The notes under the pieces are model-generated. The model did no database searches, had not been told where the DNA came from, and saw only the letters and a program-made list of their open reading frames with translations. DNA of 64,000 bases from IMG/VR virus record IMGVR_UViG_3300035204_001773, positions 45,212 through 109,211 of that record. The stretch is one strand, 5' to 3'. The DNA is from a virus. The number at the start of each line of letters is the position of its first letter. The stretch's first letter is position 1. The position numbers and the translations under genes are program-made. Of the stretch, positions 1-8,094 are shown in pieces.

Positions 1-1665
1 TCTGCATTTGATATGAATTGGGTTTCCCTGTTTAATGTCAAGCTTGATATCCTTGGTTTAAGAAGCGTTTCTGTTGTGCATGATGCGTGTGAATCAGTTG
101 GTATTGATATTAAAGATATTAATTTAAACGATGAAATCATTTATCAAAATTTATACGATTTAAAAACTCCCCACGGATTATTCCAAATAGAAGCTGACAC
201 TAACTTTAGTGTTTGCAAGAAGGTTAAACCAAAGAACCTAGAAGAATTAAGTGGGGTACTAGCTCTAGCTAGACCGGGGGCCTTAGCTTTTGCGGATCAA
301 TACGCCAACTTCACAAACACTGGAACAATTGAAACCATTCACCCGTTCTTCGATGACATCTTATCTTCTACTGGAGGAGTGGCCCTGTATCAAGAACAAT
401 TAATGCAAATGGCGCACAAAGTTGGCTTCACATTAGATGAGGCGGAAATTCTTCGCCGCATCGTGGGGAAAAAGAAAATCACAGAAGTTCGCAAATGGAA
501 GAAGAAAATTAGAGACAAAATCAAAGAGAATAATTTAGATAAAAAGATAGGGGATGTACTGTGGAGTGTGCTAGAAGATTCGGCCAATTATTCTTTTAAC
601 AAGTCTCACTCTATAGCGTATGCCGCTCTAGCAGCTATCACCACATACTTAAAATTTAAATATCCCCAACAATTCTTCTTAAGTCTTTTAAAAATGACAA
701 GACATGAGCCAGACCCTATCGCAGAAATCTCTAAGATTCATCAAGAGTTAGACTTGTTTGGTATAAAATTATTGCCTCCCCATATAACGAAATCAGCATT
801 AGACTTTTCAACAGAGGGGGAAGACATTAGGTTTGGTTTGCTATCCATTAAAGGTATTAGCGATAAGAGCATAGAAAAATTAAATAATTTTAGAAATAAA
901 TACTCAAATAAATTTGAAATTTTTCAAGCAGCCAACGAAGCTAATCTCAATATAGGTACTTTATCCGCCTTAATTCAAGCTGGCGCATTAGAAGGCTTCA
1001 AACAGAGTAGGAGCAAGGTTGTCTTGGAGGCTCAACTTTGGAATATCCTTACTCAAAGAGAAAAGAAATACTGCATGTTATTAGCTGAAGAAAATGACTA
1101 CGATTTAATAAAGGTCATGAAAAAGTTAGCTACCTTCAAAGATGACAAAAGTAAGGTGGTAATCAAAGAGTCTAGGATGGCGACAATAAAGAAGAAATAT
1201 ACTCCTTATGTTAAAATTTACGAACAGAATAGTAGCTCAGAAAGTTTCGCTAATTGGTTTTACGAAAAGAGTCTATTGGGGTACACATATAATAAGACAT
1301 TAAAAAATATTTTTGAAGATAAAAGACCCAATCTTCTCTACATAAGAGATATTCTAAACATAGAAGGAGATAGCAACGTAGCGTTTATAGGGCAAGTGGA
1401 GGATGCGTGGTCAGGAGTTTCCCGCACAGCCAAAAAAACCCCGTATCATAAAATGATAATCTCCGATGAAACAGGGACCACGAAAAGTATGATATTCTCA
1501 TTCAAGAAAGATGAATGCGAGAAAGCAAATGGCTGTCTACCCAAAAAGAAAAGCATCGTAATCGTTACAGGAAAGAAAATGGAAGACGACATGGTATTTG
1601 CTAATAAAGTTGGAGTGCAAGAAAACAAAATTTATACCAAACTCTCAGAAATTAAAAATCTATGA
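1..1665 (+). CDS. dnaE: DNA polymerase III alpha subunit (DnaE-type), C-terminal part, 5' end outside window
   Basis: Replicative DNA polymerase catalytic subunit. The reading frame is open from the first base of the window, so the ATG at 13 is internal and about 554 residues of the protein are visible. Seen: the LDILGLRS segment that follows the catalytic palm in DnaE; YDLKTPHGLFQIE, matching the GVFQLES region; YQEQLMQMAHKVGFTLDEAE and the FNKSHSIAYAALA stretch of the fingers/beta-binding region; a GLLSIKGIS helix-hairpin-helix-type segment; and a C-terminal OB-fold-like segment (VAFIGQVEDAW to about residue 500). The PHP domain and the catalytic Asp triad of the palm would lie upstream. 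The coding frame is intact to a TGA that overlaps the next gene by 4 bp. A phage-encoded DnaE suggests replication largely independent of the host polymerase. Family assignment is firm; subfamily is not determined. Confidence 0.93.
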   Translation, partial: SAFDMNWVSLFNVKLDILGLRSVSVVHDACESVGIDIKDINLNDEIIYQNLYDLKTPHGLFQIEADTNFSVCKKVKPKNLEELSGVLALARPGALAFADQYANFTNTGTIETIHPFFDDILSSTGGVALYQEQLMQMAHKVGFTLDEAEILRRIVGKKKITEVRKWKKKIRDKIKENNLDKKIGDVLWSVLEDSANYSFNKSHSIAYAALAAITTYLKFKYPQQFFLSLLKMTRHEPDPIAEISKIHQELDLFGIKLLPPHITKSALDFSTEGEDIRFGLLSIKGISDKSIEKLNNFRNKYSNKFEIFQAANEANLNIGTLSALIQAGALEGFKQSRSKVVLEAQLWNILTQREKKYCMLLAEENDYDLIKVMKKLATFKDDKSKVVIKESRMATIKKKYTPYVKIYEQNSSSESFANWFYEKSLLGYTYNKTLKNIFEDKRPNLLYIRDILNIEGDSNVAFIGQVEDAWSGVSRTAKKTPYHKMIISDETGTTKSMIFSFKKDECEKANGCLPKKKSIVIVTGKKMEDDMVFANKVGVQENKIYTKLSEIKNL

Positions 1666-2594
1666 AAGCTATAGTTACAGGCGGCTCCGGATTTATCGGG
1701 GGGCACATAGTAGACGAATTAATTAGTAAAAATTACGAAGTGATCGTTATAGATAATGAGTCTTCTCCGTTTCACGATAAATTTTACCATAATGATGCTG
1801 CGCGATATTACAAGCTAAATATCCTCGACGAAAAAATTGAAGAATTATTTCGTGGCGTAGATCACGTCTTTCATTTAGCTGCAGAATCCCGCATCCAACC
1901 CACTATAGAAAACCCATGTCTTGCGGCGGCGACGAACTACTTAGGAACTTGTAAAATATTAAAATTAAGTTATGAAAACGGAATCGAAAGAGTATTATAT
2001 TCATCAACGAGCTCCGCCTATGGGCTCCAGCCTGCTCCCCATACAGAGGATTTAAAAGTGGATTGTTTAAATCCATATTCTTATACCAAAGTTGCTGGGG
2101 AGCAGCTTTGTAAAATGTACCATAAGATGTTTGGCCTAAATACCGTTATCTTTAGGTACTTTAATGTTTATGGCCCTAGAGAACCCGTTAAAGGTCAGTA
2201 CGCCCCCGTTGTAGGCAGATTCCTTAAGCAATATAGGTCACATAACAAAATGACAGTAGTAAAACCCGGCACCCAAAGTAGAGATTACATACATGTCAGC
2301 GATATAGTAAAAGCAAATATATTAGCAGCAGAATGTACGAATAAAGGAGCCTTTGGGCAAGTCTTTAATATAGGCACCGGAAAAACTTGGAGCGTCCTAG
2401 GGTTGGCTGGGATGATAGCGGATCAATCTTTGTTGGACTACGAGTCCATAGAAGAGCATATAGAATGGCTACCCGAAAGACAGGGAGAAGCCGAAGAGAC
2501 TCTTGCTCATACTTATAAAGCGGAAACATATTTAAATTTTAGAGCGGAAAAAAAATTAGAAGATTACATAAAAGAAGAGTTGACAAAACTATAA
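1662..2594 (+). CDS. NAD-dependent sugar-nucleotide epimerase/dehydratase (extended SDR, GalE/WbpP-like)
   Basis: Probably epimerises or otherwise modifies a nucleotide sugar for surface glycan or virion glycosylation. The 310-residue length fits extended short-chain dehydrogenases. The N-terminal Rossmann motif GGSGFIGG (G7, G10, G13) binds NAD; the acidic residue after beta-2 (VIDNESS) fits NAD(H) preference; HLAAES, the catalytic Ser/Thr region YSSTSSAYG and the catalytic pair Y139-x3-K143 (NPYSYTKVAGE) are all present; RYFNVYGPRE is the usual substrate-domain start. It overlaps dnaE by ATGA, so translation is probably coupled. The exact substrate cannot be read from the sequence: UDP-glucose 4-epimerase or a UDP-GlcNAc/GalA epimerase are the closest guesses. 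It belongs functionally with the dehydratase at 5113 and the glycosyltransferases around it. Confidence 0.88.
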   Translation: MKAIVTGGSGFIGGHIVDELISKNYEVIVIDNESSPFHDKFYHNDAARYYKLNILDEKIEELFRGVDHVFHLAAESRIQPTIENPCLAAATNYLGTCKILKLSYENGIERVLYSSTSSAYGLQPAPHTEDLKVDCLNPYSYTKVAGEQLCKMYHKMFGLNTVIFRYFNVYGPREPVKGQYAPVVGRFLKQYRSHNKMTVVKPGTQSRDYIHVSDIVKANILAAECTNKGAFGQVFNIGTGKTWSVLGLAGMIADQSLLDYESIEEHIEWLPERQGEAEETLAHTYKAETYLNFRAEKKLEDYIKEELTKL

Positions 2595-2609
2595 AAACTA
2601 TATTATAAT
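2580..2609 (+). promoter_or_regulatory. Candidate sigma70-type promoter abutting the next start codon
   Basis: TTGACA at 2580-2585, an 18 bp spacer and TATAAT at 2604-2609, both perfect consensus boxes. Only 9 bases separate the -10 box from the ATG at 2619, so a transcript would start almost at the start codon (near-leaderless). The -35 box lies in the last codons of the epimerase gene. The surroundings are very AT-rich, which raises the chance of a coincidental match. Confidence 0.5.
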
Positions 2610-2618
2610 AATTATATC

Positions 2619-3197
2619 ATGTTACAATTTTACAAACCAAACGCTAAATGCTCAGGATCGTCTTGCACATTCTCCTTTAAGCATGAAGATAAAGCTATGT
2701 TCGCCTCCTTAATGAAGCAGCACTCTTGGGACGCTGCGAAGCGCAGGGGGTCTTTCGCGGGTAATAAAAATAATCCTAAAGCCCAAGTATCTATTAAATT
2801 CAGCCTCACTGAGGCAGCTGGCATCTTAGATAGCATCGACACCAATAGGAGTTTATCAGCTTATCACTCTAACGCAAAGCAGGTAACCAAAATCAACTTT
2901 ACTCCTTACGTCCCGAAAGGAAAAGATCAACAACTAGGATTTACCTTATCAGTAAACAAGGAAGCTAAGGAAGACTCAACAGACAAGTCTGTATTTTTGA
3001 TTGGATTTAATTTTCACGAAGCACGCCTCTTAAAAGAATATATTATTCATCACCTTGGGCAATGTTTTCAATTAGATTTTGATAATTATTCTAATCATAA
3101 CACTCGCCAAACTGATCAGATAAAAATTAAAGAACACAATTTAGAAAGCAATAGTTTTGCGCCTCTGAACGAGGAGGAGGAAGACGATATTTGGTAA
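2619..3197 (+). CDS. Probable single-stranded DNA-binding protein (PC4/Whirly-like core, acidic C-terminal tail)
   Basis: A 192-residue protein. Seen: an N-terminal segment with SFAGNKNN, then a pattern VSIKFSLTEAAGILDSID, later a TKINFTPY strand, a GFTLSVN strand and a final hydrophobic strand-helix (FLIGFNFHEARLLKEYII). This beta-sheet-plus-helix pattern resembles PC4/Whirly-type ssDNA-binding folds. The C-terminus is disordered-looking and ends NEEEEDDIW: an acidic stretch closing with an aromatic residue, as in functional SSB tails (bacterial SSB, T7 gp2.5). It sits directly after the polymerase/epimerase pair and has its own candidate promoter. Function is an inference from the tail and the strand pattern; an unrelated acidic protein cannot be excluded. 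The tail codons GAGGAGGAGGAAG (from 3171) are also an SD-like stretch upstream of the next gene. Confidence 0.45.
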   Translation: MLQFYKPNAKCSGSSCTFSFKHEDKAMFASLMKQHSWDAAKRRGSFAGNKNNPKAQVSIKFSLTEAAGILDSIDTNRSLSAYHSNAKQVTKINFTPYVPKGKDQQLGFTLSVNKEAKEDSTDKSVFLIGFNFHEARLLKEYIIHHLGQCFQLDFDNYSNHNTRQTDQIKIKEHNLESNSFAPLNEEEEDDIW

Positions 3198-5123
3198 ATG
3201 AGAAAGAAGAGAGTTTTATTTCAAACTGACGCAGCATTAGCGAAAACGGGCTTTGGCAGAACCGCCAAGGCTTTGATTACGTACCTGCATAGCACGGGCA
3301 AATATGATATAACTCATTACTGCTTAGGTATTAATTATAGTCATCCTTCGAGGTATCGCACCCCTTGGAAAACTATAGGGTGCTTGCCCGATAACCCCGC
3401 CATTCAGAAGCAGATAGAACAAGACCCGGGGTACGCTAGGCAGGTTAATTATGGAGCCTATCACTTGGACAAGGTAATGAATGATGTAAAACCTGACGTA
3501 TATTTTGCCATTCAAGATATATGGGGCGTTGATTATGCGGTAGACAAATCTTGGTTTAAAGAAACGACGTCCGTGATTTGGACCACGTTAGATTCTTTAC
3601 CTATTTTACCCACAGCAATTAACAAAGCCCCCAAGATAGACAACTATTGGATATGGAGCGATTTTGCTACAAAAGCTCTTCACAAGTTGGGGCACAAACA
3701 TGTAAAGACAGTGCACGGACCGGTCGAAAGTAAATATTTTAAGAAACTTCCTGACGAAGATAAGGCGCAGCTTCGCATGAGGTGGGAAGCCTACCTCCCA
3801 ATGGATGCTTTCGTTGTCGGTTTCGTTTTTAGAAATCAACTTAGGAAATCTGTTCCAAATCTTTTAGAGGGATATTCTCTTTTTAAAAAGAAGTTGAAAA
3901 AAGACAAGCCGACCAGACTACTTCTGCACACATCTTGGAGCGAGGGCTGGGATATAGCCTCTTTAGCTAAAGAATATGATATCCCTCAAGAGGAAATCCT
4001 AACTACATATGTTTGTGAAAATTGCAGACAATACGCAATAGTCCCCTTTCATGGAGAAGGCAAACAGTGCCCTTGGTGTCACTCAGAGAAGTCTCTTCGG
4101 ACAACGAATACGGCAGGTGGAGTTTCAGAGCCCCAACTGAACGAGGTGTACAACTTAATGGACGTGTACTGTCACCCATTTACCTCTGGGGGACAAGAGA
4201 TTCCCATCCAAGAAGCTAAGCTCGCAGAGCTAATAACTCTAGTAACAAACTACAGCTGCGGAGAGGAAATGTGCGACCCCAAAGCGGCTTCGCTACCATT
4301 AGAATGGTCAGAATACAGAGAACACAATACTCAATTTATCAAAGCATCAACGTGTCCGAAATCAATAGCGAAACAATTGTACAAAGTTTTCAAAATGAGC
4401 CCGGAGAAAAGAGACAAGATGGGGAGTCAAGCTCGCCAGTTTGCGTTAGATGGGTATTCCGCAGAAAAGATAGGCGCTTTCATTGGTAATTTTATAGATG
4501 AAGCTCCCTATTGTGATTTTGATTTCAGCAAAAAGGAGGAGAAAGAACCATTTGCTACTATTCCAGATGAACCTGATAACGCTAAATGGGTTTTGTCTTT
4601 GTATAATAACATACTTAAGATGAGGCACGTAGACCAAAATGACGAAGGGTTTAAGTATTGGATGTCAGAACTGTCGAAAGGCAAGCCGAGAGACGGAATA
4701 CTCCAGTACTTTAGAAAAACTGCGCATCTTGAATCTGCCAAAGGTGTGGAAGATATCTTTAATGATTTTCTATCTGAAGAAGATGAAGGAAAAAGAATCT
4801 TATATGTTATGCCTGAGGCAATTGGCGACATATTTATGTCTACAAGCCTGTTTCGATCCATTAAAGATACTTATCCCGAGCATAATCTATACGTAGCCAC
4901 GAAAGAAGAACACTTGGAGATACTAGATGGAAACGAATATGTTCACAACACGCTACCTTACATGAAAGAAATGGATAATATATTTTTCTTAGAAGGAAAC
5001 GGCAAGCACAAAGGTTGGTTCGATATAGCGTTCTTACCATTTGTAAACACTCAAAGACATATAACATATACCCACAACGGTAATGACGTTGTAACATATG
5101 ATAATTTAAAATATGAAAACTAA
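3198..5123 (+). CDS. Composite glycosyltransferase: GT4-like, zinc ribbon insert, DUF4214-like, N-terminal half of GT9
   Basis: 641 residues that read as several modules. The N-terminal two thirds look like a GT-B (GT4) transferase: KTGFGRTAKALITYL near residue 16, a VVGFVFRNQLRKSVPNLLE stretch at the start of the second Rossmann domain, and a PFTSGGQEIPIQEAKL stretch in the position of the donor-binding EX7E region. A CxxC-x14-CxxC zinc ribbon (C273, C276, C291, C294) is inserted in the second domain. About residues 463-515 match the DUF4214 pattern (LYNNILKMR, DEGFKYWMSEL). From about 532, RILYVMPEAIGDIFMSTSLF looks like the start of an ADP-heptose:LPS heptosyltransferase (GT9), but it stops after one Rossmann half. 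The start ATG follows the previous TAA directly. The 3' end overlaps the dehydratase by 11 bp. The GT9 C-terminal half appears to be encoded at 6143. Confidence 0.75.
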   Translation: MRKKRVLFQTDAALAKTGFGRTAKALITYLHSTGKYDITHYCLGINYSHPSRYRTPWKTIGCLPDNPAIQKQIEQDPGYARQVNYGAYHLDKVMNDVKPDVYFAIQDIWGVDYAVDKSWFKETTSVIWTTLDSLPILPTAINKAPKIDNYWIWSDFATKALHKLGHKHVKTVHGPVESKYFKKLPDEDKAQLRMRWEAYLPMDAFVVGFVFRNQLRKSVPNLLEGYSLFKKKLKKDKPTRLLLHTSWSEGWDIASLAKEYDIPQEEILTTYVCENCRQYAIVPFHGEGKQCPWCHSEKSLRTTNTAGGVSEPQLNEVYNLMDVYCHPFTSGGQEIPIQEAKLAELITLVTNYSCGEEMCDPKAASLPLEWSEYREHNTQFIKASTCPKSIAKQLYKVFKMSPEKRDKMGSQARQFALDGYSAEKIGAFIGNFIDEAPYCDFDFSKKEEKEPFATIPDEPDNAKWVLSLYNNILKMRHVDQNDEGFKYWMSELSKGKPRDGILQYFRKTAHLESAKGVEDIFNDFLSEEDEGKRILYVMPEAIGDIFMSTSLFRSIKDTYPEHNLYVATKEEHLEILDGNEYVHNTLPYMKEMDNIFFLEGNGKHKGWFDIAFLPFVNTQRHITYTHNGNDVVTYDNLKYEN

Positions 5124-6141
5124 AGTATTAATTACAGGCGGCGCGGGATTCATTGGTTCTCACCTAATCGAACACACGCTCCTCACGACAGACTGGGACA
5201 TAGTAGTTCTTGATGGACTTACTTATGCGGGTGACGTAGCAAGAATGACCGACTCAATTTATTACGAACCAGATAGAGTCAACGTCCATTGGCATGACTT
5301 AAGATCACCAATAGGCAAAGCTTTAAGAGACCGAATTGGTCACATAGATTATATCATCAACATGGCTTCTAATTCTCACGTGGAAAATTCCTTAGTTGAT
5401 CCAGTGCCATTCATTCATAGTAATGTAATGCTCGTTTCTCATATGCTTGAATACGCAAGAGATATTAAAGTTAAAAAATTCATACAAGTTTCAACCGATG
5501 AAGTTTATGGCTGTGCACCAGAGGGGTACTCTCATAAAGAATGGGATGTAATTGCCCCGTCTAACCCTTACGCTGGCTCAAAAGCCGCACAGGAAGCGAT
5601 TGCGTACTCTTACTGGCGTTCCTATGGAGTACCCGTAGCAATCACAAACACCATGAACAACTTCGGGGAGCGGCAAGATTGTGAGAAATTTGTACCAATG
5701 GTTGTAAAAAAATTACTAGCCGGAGAAACGGTTCAAGTTCACGCGGAACCTATCCGTGACAATCTCGGAGCAATTGAAAGCTGGAAATCGGGAAGTAGAG
5801 TGTGGCTCCACGCCCGAAATCATGCAGACGCATTAATATGGATGCTTAAAAATGTAAACTTCAACGATCACCCATATAACGAAAGACTTACTAGATTTAA
5901 CGTGGCTGGAGAAAAGGAAATCGGAAATGATGAAATAGTTAGGATGGTAGCTGAGATATTAGATGTCAAACCTAGATTTGAATATTTAGATTTTCATTCC
6001 TCTAGACCCGGTCACGACTTAAGGTACAGCCTTGACGGAACGAAACTCAAAGAGGCGGGGTGGAGTGCCCCAATCTCAATAGCAGAAAGTTTTGAGAAAG
6101 CCGTTCTATGGACAGTAGAAAATCAACATTGGCTAGAATAA
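5113..6141 (+). CDS. dTDP-glucose 4,6-dehydratase-like enzyme (RmlB family)
   Basis: Converts an NDP-hexose to its 4-keto-6-deoxy form, the first committed step to deoxysugars. The 342-residue length fits RmlB-type enzymes. Seen: NAD-binding GGAGFIGS (G9, G12, G15), the STDEVYG motif at 127-133 with the Thr-Asp-Glu triad that separates dehydratases from epimerases, and the catalytic Y153-x3-K157 (NPYAGSKAAQE). NNFGERQDCEKFVPMVV fits the substrate-binding segment, and the HVED segment of classic RmlB is replaced by a normal HARNHADAL stretch. It overlaps the upstream glycosyltransferase by 11 bp and leaves one base before the next gene, so the three sugar genes are one translational cluster. 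The nucleotide of the donor (dTDP, CDP, UDP or GDP) cannot be decided from these motifs. Confidence 0.87.
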   Translation: MKTKVLITGGAGFIGSHLIEHTLLTTDWDIVVLDGLTYAGDVARMTDSIYYEPDRVNVHWHDLRSPIGKALRDRIGHIDYIINMASNSHVENSLVDPVPFIHSNVMLVSHMLEYARDIKVKKFIQVSTDEVYGCAPEGYSHKEWDVIAPSNPYAGSKAAQEAIAYSYWRSYGVPVAITNTMNNFGERQDCEKFVPMVVKKLLAGETVQVHAEPIRDNLGAIESWKSGSRVWLHARNHADALIWMLKNVNFNDHPYNERLTRFNVAGEKEIGNDEIVRMVAEILDVKPRFEYLDFHSSRPGHDLRYSLDGTKLKEAGWSAPISIAESFEKAVLWTVENQHWLE

Positions 6142-6142
6142 T

Positions 6143-7324
6143 ATGAACTTAGTAGAAACATACGCAACACACACTGGGCTAAGGATAGATAAGCCTTTTA
6201 TCTTGGAAAAGTATTATCCATTAGATATAGAAAAATATGTGACTCTTCACGTACAAACCAAATCTTATAAATCTTATGACCATTGGCAGGCGGTAGTCGA
6301 TCTCATCCTCCCTCTTCTAGAGGAACAAAATATCCACATTGTACAGATAGGTGGGGTTAATGAAAAGAAAATCAAAGGCTGCACGTATCATTTACTAGGG
6401 TCCACAACCATTAATCAATCTGCATATTTAATTAATAACGCGATGATGCACATTGGGTGCGATAGCTACCCAGCGCATATGGCTGGAGCATTTAACAAAA
6501 AATCTGTCATTGCCTACCCCAACTGTAACATAGAAAATGTAAGACCCTACTGGGGAAGCGATATGGATTTAGTGCTGCCGCCCAATAAGGACGGAGTCAA
6601 ACCCCTTTACGCCTTTGAAGAGTTTCCGAAAACAATAAACACTATACCACCAGAAAGGATAGCTAGATCAATTTGTGATAAATTAAATCTTGTTTTCGAT
6701 TTCCCTTATGAGACATTAAAGATCGGGGAGAATTTCCACCTAAAGACCATTGAAGTGGTAACCGACAGGCTTGTTGACCCAGCAGATTTCGATCTGGATA
6801 ATTTAATTGTGAGAAACGATATCTGGCCATATGAACAAGGGTTAGCTAATCAATTAAGTGTTTGTAAATGCTCTATTGTAACAGCAACGCCCATAAGTCC
6901 GTCCATAATTCAACGATACGCGGATAGGATTTTAACAATCGTTTACTATATAGACGAGGATGATGATCCGAAGTTTGCCGAATTCCTAGAGAAGAGCGGC
7001 CTAAATTATTCGCTAAGCTCTAGACTTCCCGAAGAAGAATTAAATAAGAAAAAATTAGATTACATTAATTTAGAAAAGGCTGCAATAATACCTTCCCCCA
7101 TTGTAGATAAAAATGATATAGAAGAAATAAAAGATGTAGATATTGATAAATTATATTATATGTCTGGAAATACCATTCTTTCTAGGTCAAAAGCTTACGC
7201 TAGCAAAGCGGACGTTATTCTTGATGATGAAGTAGAAAATTTCGGTGACGTTAAAAAAGTTAAAGATCATCCAGCGTTTTGGGAGTACGTAGATAATTAT
7301 TTACTACTCAAAATGCTTGACTAG
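6143..7324 (+). CDS. Heptosyltransferase (GT9)-like C-terminal half with an extra C-terminal domain
   Basis: 393 residues. Residues about 30-165 follow the donor-binding half of GT9 heptosyltransferases: VTLHVQTKSYKSYDHW (in place of the usual KrWp segment), IHIVQIGG, the LGSTTINQSAYLINNA stretch and HIGCDSYPAHMAGAFNKK, which corresponds to the GT9 signature with the conserved Asp and the HxA motif. The N-terminal half of the fold is missing here but is present at the 3' end of the gene at 3198. The remaining C-terminal 200 residues are not recognised; they are acidic and could be a partner-binding or second catalytic domain. The ATG lies one base after the dehydratase stop. Alternative: an unrelated GT-B enzyme with an unusual N-terminus. 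Confidence 0.6.
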   Translation: MNLVETYATHTGLRIDKPFILEKYYPLDIEKYVTLHVQTKSYKSYDHWQAVVDLILPLLEEQNIHIVQIGGVNEKKIKGCTYHLLGSTTINQSAYLINNAMMHIGCDSYPAHMAGAFNKKSVIAYPNCNIENVRPYWGSDMDLVLPPNKDGVKPLYAFEEFPKTINTIPPERIARSICDKLNLVFDFPYETLKIGENFHLKTIEVVTDRLVDPADFDLDNLIVRNDIWPYEQGLANQLSVCKCSIVTATPISPSIIQRYADRILTIVYYIDEDDDPKFAEFLEKSGLNYSLSSRLPEEELNKKKLDYINLEKAAIIPSPIVDKNDIEEIKDVDIDKLYYMSGNTILSRSKAYASKADVILDDEVENFGDVKKVKDHPAFWEYVDNYLLLKMLD

Positions 7325-7345
7325 TTTTTAAATCTGTGTTATCAT
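7317..7345 (+). promoter_or_regulatory. Candidate sigma70-type promoter abutting a start codon
   Basis: TTGACT at 7317-7322, a 17 bp spacer and TATCAT at 7340-7345. The ATG chosen for the next gene is at 7351, five bases after the -10 box, so the transcript would be leaderless or nearly so. The -35 overlaps the stop of the upstream gene. Same geometry as the promoter candidate at 2580. Confidence 0.42.
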
Positions 7346-7350
7346 TAGGT

Positions 7351-8088
7351 ATGAGCTTGAAAAGAATCTCCAGAGATGAAGATGGGTTAATCACTGACCT
7401 CGATAATTATATATATACCGACGAAGGTCTTATTGATTGGCGCAAAATGATTGACGCAAAGCACCTCGTCCCGAACAAGCAGAGAACAAAAGAAAAAGAT
7501 GTTACCAAGCTAAAAGATTACGAATTAATAATCCTTCTGGGGGGCATAAAAGAATTAGCTCAAATTCGGGGTTACACAGATGTAAAATACGAGGTTGTTT
7601 CTCCTTCTCCAGATTATGTCGTGGCTACATGCAGCATTACTTGGATTCCCAATTACGAAACAGAAGGGAGAGAGGTAACTTTCTCCGCCATAGGAGACGC
7701 CACACCGCAAAACACACAAAGCTTCGCTAGATTTTTCTTAGGACCCATTGCGGAGAATAGATCTTTTGTGCGATGCGTTAGAAATTTTCTCAAAATCAAC
7801 ATTGTCGCTCAAGACGAAATGGGGGACGTGAAACTTGTTACGGATACCCCTTCGGATCAACAAGAAGAATCCTCAGATAACTTAACAGACCCCAGATTCG
7901 TTTTAGAGAAACTTATGAAAACCAAAGGGATTACCTTTGAGGTTTTAAAAAAGAGATTACAAAAAGAAGTAGAGGACGGAAAGTGGGAATATAAAAAAAT
8001 AGACTCCTTAGACGAGATAACGGATATACCAAAAATCAAAACCTTCGAACTAATAGAACGACTTCAAAAATACAAGGGCAAAAAATAA
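7351..8088 (+). CDS. Possible single-strand annealing / recombination protein; otherwise unknown
   Basis: 245 residues from the ATG at 7351. An in-frame GTG at 7336 exists, but it lies inside the candidate promoter and adds only five residues, so I prefer the ATG. The middle has beta strands (KYEVVSPSPDYVVATCSITW, REVTFSAIGDATPQN) followed by a helix with regularly placed basic and hydrophobic residues (PIAENRSFVRCVRNFLKI). That strand-then-helix order recalls Rad52/Erf-type annealing proteins, where a GDA-like turn precedes a basic ALKRALR helix. The C-terminal 90 residues are charged and may be a separate small domain. It is the last plus-strand gene and ends six bases from the convergent fibre gene. 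The functional guess is weak; the gene itself is well supported by frame and composition. Confidence 0.3.
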   Translation: MSLKRISRDEDGLITDLDNYIYTDEGLIDWRKMIDAKHLVPNKQRTKEKDVTKLKDYELIILLGGIKELAQIRGYTDVKYEVVSPSPDYVVATCSITWIPNYETEGREVTFSAIGDATPQNTQSFARFFLGPIAENRSFVRCVRNFLKINIVAQDEMGDVKLVTDTPSDQQEESSDNLTDPRFVLEKLMKTKGITFEVLKKRLQKEVEDGKWEYKKIDSLDEITDIPKIKTFELIERLQKYKGKK

Positions 8089-8094
8089 ACCGAA

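Noticed and set aside
7336-7350. GTG start for the gene at 7351
   Set aside because: It lies inside the candidate promoter and adds only five residues.
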